Of a stretch of DNA of 64,000 nucleotides, positions 58,248 through 64,000 are shown piece by piece. Both the position numbers and the translations under genes were made by a program. The notes beneath the pieces are model-generated. The model saw only the letters and a list, made by a program, of their open reading frames with translations, made no database searches and was not told where the DNA came from. Within the stretch, counting starts at the first letter, position 1; each line of letters starts with the position of its first letter. Origin of the DNA: Torymus aiolomorphi (lineage: Eukaryota > Arthropoda > Insecta > Hymenoptera > Torymidae); the NCBI GenBank assembly GCA_036365515.1, contig CM070874.1, forward strand, positions 51,614,583-51,678,582, read 5' to 3'.

Positions 58248-58967
58248 CACGGAGAGAAATTTTGTAGTGAAAATTACAAATATTCAAGACAAAATTACCA
58301 GTTTCTATGGTAATGGATGGACAGACTGACAATTTCAAACTTTTTACCAAAGTGCCTTGGTAAAATTTTTCTTTAATTAATTCAAATTAAAAAAATTAAC
58401 TTTTTTTATCCATATTGATGGATATATAGTATTTTAATATAGAAATAGAAACAGAAACGAGGATGAAAAAACATTAAACTGAAAAAAAATTTTTACGGAA
58501 GTGGGATTCGATCCGACGATCTTTGGGTTGAGAGTCCGACGTTCTAGCGACTGCGCCACGGAAGCTGTTACCAACAGTCATTTGAATCGCCGTTATTACT
58601 TACTGAAAATATGTGTATTGTTTTCATTTTAACGTCGCGCCCGCCTCTAGTATCAATCTTCTGAAACACAATAATGCGCAGTGCGCATGCGCGAGTACAC
58701 AAATACCAGGTTATTTGGTAAAATTTATGAGTTTTCTTAGTAAAAATTCTTAGGTTACCTTGTAAAAATGACGAGATCTCAATTTTTACCAGTGTGTCTG
58801 GTAATTTTTATTCCAATAATTTGGTATTTTTTTTAAGTGGTTATGGTAGTTTTTCCTGGGAAACTTATAAATTGTATTAGAAACCTGGGAATATCACGGC
58901 TTTTGACAGTCTATCCATGCGCTACCAAGGAACCTTGGTAATTTTTACTCTAAAATTTCTCTCCGTG
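58248..58967. mobile_element. TA-flanked inverted-repeat element carrying a tRNA-like sequence
   Basis: Left end CACGGAGAGAAATTTTGTAG and right end TAAAATTTCTCTCCGTG pair. TA lies at both edges (58,246-58,247 and 58,968-58,969), and joining the flanks restores the 12-bp repeat GTATGGCT. The 720-bp element has no transposase. A tRNA-like minus-strand sequence lies inside at 58,498-58,565. Confidence 0.8.
58481..58565 (-). ncRNA. tRNA-like sequence inside the TA element
   Basis: On the minus strand: GCTTCCGTGGCGCAGTCGCT (A-box), an anticodon-loop-like CTCTCAA, then a T-arm GTCGGATCGAATCCCAC (B-box), followed by a run of eight T (58,481-58,490). The acceptor and anticodon stems do not pair well, so it is not a functional tRNA. 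The loop would give CTC (glutamate). A pol III-transcribed short RNA remains possible. Confidence 0.6.
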
Positions 58968-59947
58968 TATGGCTAAAAGTATGGCTTAAAGTATGGCTGG
59001 AAGTGTGGCTGAAAGTATGACTTAAAGTATGGCTGGAAGTATGGCTGTAAGTATGGGTTAAAGTATGGCGTAAAGAATGTCTTATAAAGTATGGCTTAAA
59101 GAATGGCTTATAAAGTATGACTTAAAAAAACTGAGACCTTTTTTCTGAAACAAAATCAATAGCTGCAGCGCTCTTTTACGTATTACAATTTTTCAAAAAG
59201 TAATAAAATGAGGGAAAGTGTCGAATGTCCTGGTTTTAGCGTATTAAAATTGGATATTCTAACTGCCAGTAAAAGTCAGGCCTATTTTTAAACAGAAATC
59301 GATAGCTCTAATGCATATTTGCGTATGATAATTTCCCAAAACATCTAAGATGTCCAGAACTGTAATAAAAAGCTAAAACAGGTCTCCTTCCCTGGCTTTG
59401 GAATACAATATCGATGAATATACCTGATAGTAAAAACTGAAGCCTGTTTTTTTCTGAACAGAAATCAATGGCTGGAACGCTCATTTTCGTATTATAATTT
59501 TTGAAAAACTTCAAGCAATTCAAACTAATAAAATGACGGAAAGTATGGAGTGTCCCAGTTTTAAGGTATTAAGATTGTCCAATCCAACGGTCACTAAACC
59601 CCATGTCTAGTTTTTTAATAGAAATAGATGTTTGTAAAACACGTTTACGTATAATAATTGTTAAAAAAAAATTAAAACAGTCCAGACTAATAAAATAACT
59701 GAAAGTGTCTCGAGTCCTGGTTTTGGGGAATTAAGATTGTATAATCTAATGGCCAGTGTAGAAAGTCATGCCTATTTTTTAAACTGAAATCGATGGTCGC
59801 AAATTACATTTGCATATGGTTTGTTTTTCGTAGAGATTAAGCCATCAGTTATAATGAAAAACCAAAAAGGTCTTCGTGTCTTGAGATTTAAGCGTATTTT
59901 TTTCAATCTTCGAAACGGCAAAAATACAAGACTAATATAAATATTTT

Positions 59948-60030
59948 TCATTTTAGTCATATGCTAGTCTAATGTTTAATTGGCCACGGGCAGTGTCGTC
60001 ACGGGAATTTAATTCTCCGCCAGACTAACA
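59948..60030 (+). repeat. ~83-bp dispersed repeat, copy 2
   Basis: Second copy of the 45,053-45,135 sequence, same orientation. Confidence 0.7.
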
Positions 60031-60039
60031 CATTATCAC

Positions 60040-60990
60040 CTAAACTTTTGCTGAAATTTGTAATTTTGTTATATGAAGTTCTTCCAAAGTTAGAATTCAG
60101 TTACCCCAAACCCCAAACATTAGCAAAACTTCATATAAAAAATCATCACCACTAACAAAGTTTGGGAAAAGTTTACCTCAACTTTTGCCAATGTTTGTAA
60201 CAATTATATTGTTACGTGTGGAATCATTCCACACGCGAGTTCGGTCGTACAAATAAAAGCCACGATTCAGCGTTCGAAGCGTCGAGAACATTCGGCACTG
60301 TGCCGCGACCATGGCGTGAGGAAACCGGAGTCGGTCAAATCGGTCGAGCGGCCGAAAACTGCGAGATCGGCACCAGCGGAAGAACGAAGCTCCACGTGCA
60401 GCCAATCCCCACCTATGATTAATTAGGAAAATGGAAGACACTGCATCGAGGATATAAAAAGCGACGCAACCGGCGTCGCGTGACGATTGATAGCCACGGG
60501 GAACCTATGAGAGAGGTCTATACGACACGACGATTTCAGAACGAGAGAGGACGACAACGGAGTCTTCAGCCATCAATCCACGAGGAAGCTACGAAGCCAC
60601 GATCATGACACACTCACACACGATTAGAACACCTCTCTCTCTCGCGCAATTGAGTACCTAATAAATACCATAGTTCATTACTTATACTTCTCGCCTTCCG
60701 ACTTTTTATTTCACGTAAAATCAACCGCTGGGAACTAAAAGATACCCTTCACACGTAACAATAATTTGATATGAAGTTTTGCCAAACTTGAGGTTATAAG
60801 TTACCTCAAATTAATTGGATTCGTTGCCAAAAGTTTCGATAAAGTTTCGCCAAATTTTGCCGTATCATTGGTATGTTGTTTTATAACTTCGGGAAATTCC
60901 CATTTTCCAAAAGCAAAACTATCTGTAAACTTCGGGAACAGCAAATTTTGGAACAACTTTCGCCAAACGAAAATTTTATTTACACGGGCA
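60040..60990. repeat. GTTTTGCCAAA-rich repeat, split by an LTR
   Basis: Both sides of the LTR (60,040-60,205 and 60,765-60,990) are rich in variants of ATGAAGTTTTGCCAAA in both orientations, so the LTR appears to have landed inside an older palindromic repeat. It ends at TTTATTTACACGGG, similar to the CCCGTGTAAAT end of the hairpin at 36,945. Confidence 0.6.
60210..60760 (+). mobile_element. Candidate solo LTR (551 bp)
   Basis: Ends TGTTACGTGTGG and TTCACACGTAACA form a TG...CA inverted repeat. The interior is GC-richer than the flanks, with GGATATAAAAAGCG (a TATA-like start, about 60,451) and AATAAATACC (about 60,660). The overlapping short frames are not genes. Flanking bases TATAT and ATAAT do not give a perfect target duplication. 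Confidence 0.6.
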
Positions 60991-62917
60991 CCTATACAAC
61001 AAGTGAACTAGAATCATTAAGCACTAATCCCCTTCTTAGCTGAGTGTAAGCTCTTCTCGCGATTCCCTACTCGCATAGATGTCCTTGATGAATTTAAAGG
61101 GATGAGCGTCTTCTAAAACGTGAGATCCACAAGTCATTTCTGGCAAAAAATATATACAGTAAATGAAAATAGGCTGTAAATATATTGATATTAAATTAGT
61201 TATTGCCTCACAGTTACCATTTGTTCATGTGTGTACGATTGTAATAGTAAATAATGTAATGTTCTTTTAAAAGGTAATAGGAAGGGAGCCCCTCTTGCAT
61301 GAAAATTTAGTTCCGACCTCGCACGTGTGTTTATTTCTACGTGTATTGGCAGTTAAGATAATGCTTGTATTAATTTTCTTTAAAAGTAAGAAATCTTATA
61401 TTTGGTCTGTGAAAAATGTTTAGAGGGAAATACGTGTTTAACTTAAGCCATCATATGTATGTTTATTACAAGCCCGCAGAAAGGCAGTGTCAGAACATAA
61501 CGCATACATATGCGCACTTCGAGCGCTACGGTTAATTACGACGCGACGTGACTCGCACTGGCGCCATCTCTGGACGGCTCCGCAAATTGCCACCATTTGT
61601 AAACATTGCTCGCTAGCCTACAAATTACGTATTACGTTGTACGCTACAGTAATTATATGTACTTGAAATAAATATCTATCGATGAAAACATCACTAATCT
61701 CATGCTATTATGTTATATGAATGAATAGATAGTTTCTATGCTTGATTTAGTTGTACACAGCCATTGCGTGCTGAAATTGCCTCTTGTTTGCTAGAGTCTC
61801 ATTTTCGAAAGTGTGGCGTTTTTCGAGTTCGGCTTTTTCGAACGCGAATTTTTCGTTCAAGCCCAAGTGAAATATTCAATTTTCAAACCTGCATTAAATA
61901 AGTATTATTGCATGAAATGCTATCGAGTAAAGGTAGTATAGCCTCTAAATTGAATAAACTACAACATACTAACATAAAAGCCATACCAGATATATTTTTC
62001 GAAAAAATAATTTTTTTACTTTTTGTGTTTGGCATCTTATGAAAATTTTGACCACGTCATTCGATTACTTGGGTCTAAAAACCCCAGACTTTGATAAATT
62101 TATCAATTTGGCTGAGAGAAATGTCGTGTATGTTTTCGAATGTTACCCCGATATATAACAGTACGCCTTGAGTTTTTGATTTTATTTTACTTAGCTGTTA
62201 TATATGACAAATAATGATAGTTAAATATGGTTTTAGGACATACTATAATCAAATGAAATTATCAGCAATAATTTTTCATACAATAAGCCTAAATAAACCC
62301 ATGGAACTCATCGCCAAGAGCCCTAAAAACCATGGGAATCATCCCTCCATCCTCCTTGACTCCGACCTAGCGCTTCCTTCCTCCACCAATGAAGATGTGA
62401 ATCATGATCTGATTTCTCACTTATTTTAAATTATTTATACCATAATTTTATTCAAACTAAGCCTATACAATTTATTTTTGTCTTTTAGAATCTATACGTT
62501 TTATGTGGAATAAAGGCAACACATATAAGTTTGAATTTTAAAATCAAAATACTTATTCAAATCTTTTATCACATAACACTTCAAAGTATAACAATAGTTA
62601 TTTTGACAATAAATTCTACTAAAAATTATCTTACTAATTTTTCAAAGAACTGGAAAATTGAGCTAATTCTTGACTATTTTTTGGACATTATAATATACGC
62701 GAGGACGCATTCAATTACCACTCTTATTAAGTTACAGTTAGATTTGCGACGGCTTTGACCGAGCCCCTACGCCATCGGCAACCTACCAGTCTCTCGTGTA
62801 CGCGGCGCATGCGGCAACATGTAAAGCGTATGCGAATGACGCTGAGTGTGTATGCGGGCGCACCAATACCTACGCGGGCACACGTGCGTGTGCGCTCCAC
62901 CTCCTCGCCGCCTACGC
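60991..62917. other. Unannotated sequence
   Basis: AT-rich with a CpG-rich patch at 61,500-61,625 and another from 62,740 that leads into the LTR-like segment. Frames at 62,214-62,429 and 62,531-62,758 are short and unrecognised. Confidence 0.3.
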
Positions 62918-63696
62918 TGTGACGTAGTTCTCCCACACGCCATCCCTACTCCCAGCGAGGTGCAAGCCTACTACACAGCACATATACGAGGGTAATCCCC
63001 CACCGACACTCACCGGCGACAACTGTACGAGCGATAGAGATGGCTATACGCCGCTCGGGTATATAAAGCCCACAGCGCAGCACGACGGGCACGCATTTGC
63101 TCACCGAGCAGCCACTGCACACGAACTGTACTCCGCCTTGCCTGCTCGTATGTAATACACCTGCGTCAATAAAGCCATTGATATTATAAATTCTCTTTTT
63201 CAGTTTATCGTAGAATCAAGCCATCTCACCCACCTACACCTCTCCCAGGCTCGAACAAACGGCTCGAAAGATCCGTTTGCATAGACCCATCCTACCTCGA
63301 CGGCTGAGTGGAAGGGCGCTTTCGGGCTCGAAAGATCCGTTTACATAGACCCATTCTACCTCGATGGCTGAGTGGAAGGGCGCTTTCGGGCTCCCGACCA
63401 TACACCCGTGTCTTCGGCTCGAACAGATGGCTCAAAAGATCCATCTGCTTAGATCCGCATCCTCCAACGGCTGAGTCGAAGGGCGCTTTACGGCTCCCGA
63501 CCATACACCCGCATATCCTTGGCTCGAACAGACGGCTCGAAAGATCCGTCTGCCTAGACCCGTCCTATACCTCAGCATACGTTTGTATGTATTTTCAAAA
63601 ACGGAGCCTGTGTCCAACAAGAACCGCGTGCAGTAGTTTCGAGTAAACAAATAAAAATTTTTATTAACACAGTAGAGTCACTCCTTGCACGTTACA
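62918..63696 (+). mobile_element. LTR-like segment containing a minisatellite
   Basis: TGTGACGTAG and CACGTTACA could be LTR ends. Inside are GGTATATAAAGCCC (63,059), a possible TATA box, and CAATAAAGCC (63,166), with another AATAAAAA near 63,650. No target duplication, primer-binding site or polypurine tract is evident, so the boundaries are tentative. Confidence 0.35.
63253..63580 (+). repeat. Minisatellite of GGCTCGAAAGATCCG units
   Basis: Units share GCTCGAAAGATCCGTTTGC, ATAGACCCATCCTACCTC and GGCTGAGTGGAAGGGCGCTT, first with a period near 61 bp, then about 110 bp once a CTCCCGACCATACACCCG insert is included. The stem AACAGACGG/CCGTCTG within units can pair. Frames on both strands are repeat artefacts. 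Confidence 0.85.
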
Positions 63697-64000
63697 GATT
63701 TTTAAAAAAGCGCCGGTGAATCATCAACTACCGTCAGCATTTCATCACGTCACCGATGGCAAGCCATTTCTTGCAGGACTCGGAGAACCAGCTTTGAGAA
63801 AAAAGAGCAGAAACGACGAAGAAACGAAAAGCCACGTATGCAAATTAGCATTATCAAGATAAATGTTTTTGAGTGTCCTTCTAATTTAATAGAATTCGGG
63901 TCAGCCTTTAGAGCATATATTACTGGAGGGAGCACACAATGCAGAAAAGTGTAGGCCAGCCGAAGAGAGAAACAGCTAACTTAACGGGAACAGCTTTCTC
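63697..64000. other. Unannotated right edge
   Basis: No recognised feature. Confidence 0.3.

Larger units (their letters stand above)
58090..59960 (+). repeat. ~165-bp satellite with an embedded 12-bp repeat and an insertion
   Basis: AGAAATCRATRGCT-type landmarks recur near 59,155, 59,298, 59,464, 59,623 and 59,789, with TGTCCTGGTTTT and CCTATTTTTnAAACAG between them. A first partial unit is at 58,090-58,200. A 12-bp subrepeat AAGTATGGCTTA runs at 58,205-58,245 and resumes at 58,970-59,130; the interval is the inserted TA element. Confidence 0.75.

Noticed and set aside
58498..58565. Functional tRNA-Glu gene
   Set aside because: Acceptor and anticodon stems do not pair, although the T-arm and box motifs are recognisable.
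63308..63650. 112-codon frame and opposite-strand frames
   Set aside because: They run through the GGCTCGAAAGATCCG minisatellite; both strands are open because of its composition.

Overview
This window reads as a gene-poor, AT-rich stretch of an arthropod, most likely insect, nuclear genome. The grounds are long AC/CT/AT/GT microsatellites, abundant fold-back and terminal-inverted-repeat elements, tRNA-derived sequences that end in T-runs, LTR-like ends, and a GT-AG intron in the only recognisable gene. No bacterial features, rRNA, CRISPR array or intact conserved host gene were found. I cannot name the species. A hymenopteran or hemipteran is an impression, not something the sequence proves.

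Layout. Bases 1-4,920 hold two blocks of a 90-bp minisatellite whose period is a multiple of three and which reads as a 30-residue repeat. They are separated by a long dispersed repeat; the second block is an inverted pair of arrays between 146-bp direct repeats. Bases 5,331-6,544 are a TA-flanked inverted-repeat element. Bases 7,480-9,262 are a repeat element with internal tandem ~310-bp units and an embedded fragment with a hammerhead-like core. Bases 9,300-10,000 hold small fold-back elements. Bases 10,247-11,712 (minus strand) hold a two-exon tyrosine-recombinase gene of Crypton type, with two single-base losses and one apparent in-frame deletion. Bases 13,000-27,950 are a succession of fold-back repeats, two inverted arrays of one ~120-bp satellite, and a TTAA-flanked element whose empty target site survives in the opposite arm of the fold-back it entered.

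Bases 27,950-34,900 are mostly unclassified sequence with an LTR candidate and a hairpin element. Bases 35,225-39,280 are a nest of inverted repeats. Bases 39,459-41,075 are a second copy of the 7.5-kb element, and 41,832-42,970 another fold-back. Bases 43,645-44,311 carry a hairpin element abutting a displaced copy of the 90-bp minisatellite. Bases 44,300-53,400 are mostly unannotatable apart from microsatellites and a CpG-rich segment near 51-52 kb that might be a promoter region. Bases 53,410-60,980 hold more hairpin elements, a ~165-bp satellite broken by an element that carries a tRNA-like sequence, and a solo LTR candidate. The right end (62.9-63.7 kb) is an LTR-like segment with an internal minisatellite.

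The most unusual themes are: (1) small fold-back elements that share the termini AATAGTATACG...CGTAATATACTATT but have unrelated palindromic interiors, some of them next to a conserved ~63-bp module; (2) the coding-phase 90-bp minisatellite, found in three places and in both orientations; and (3) nested insertions that can be resolved to the base. Apart from the decayed recombinase, no open reading frame here looks like a real protein gene.
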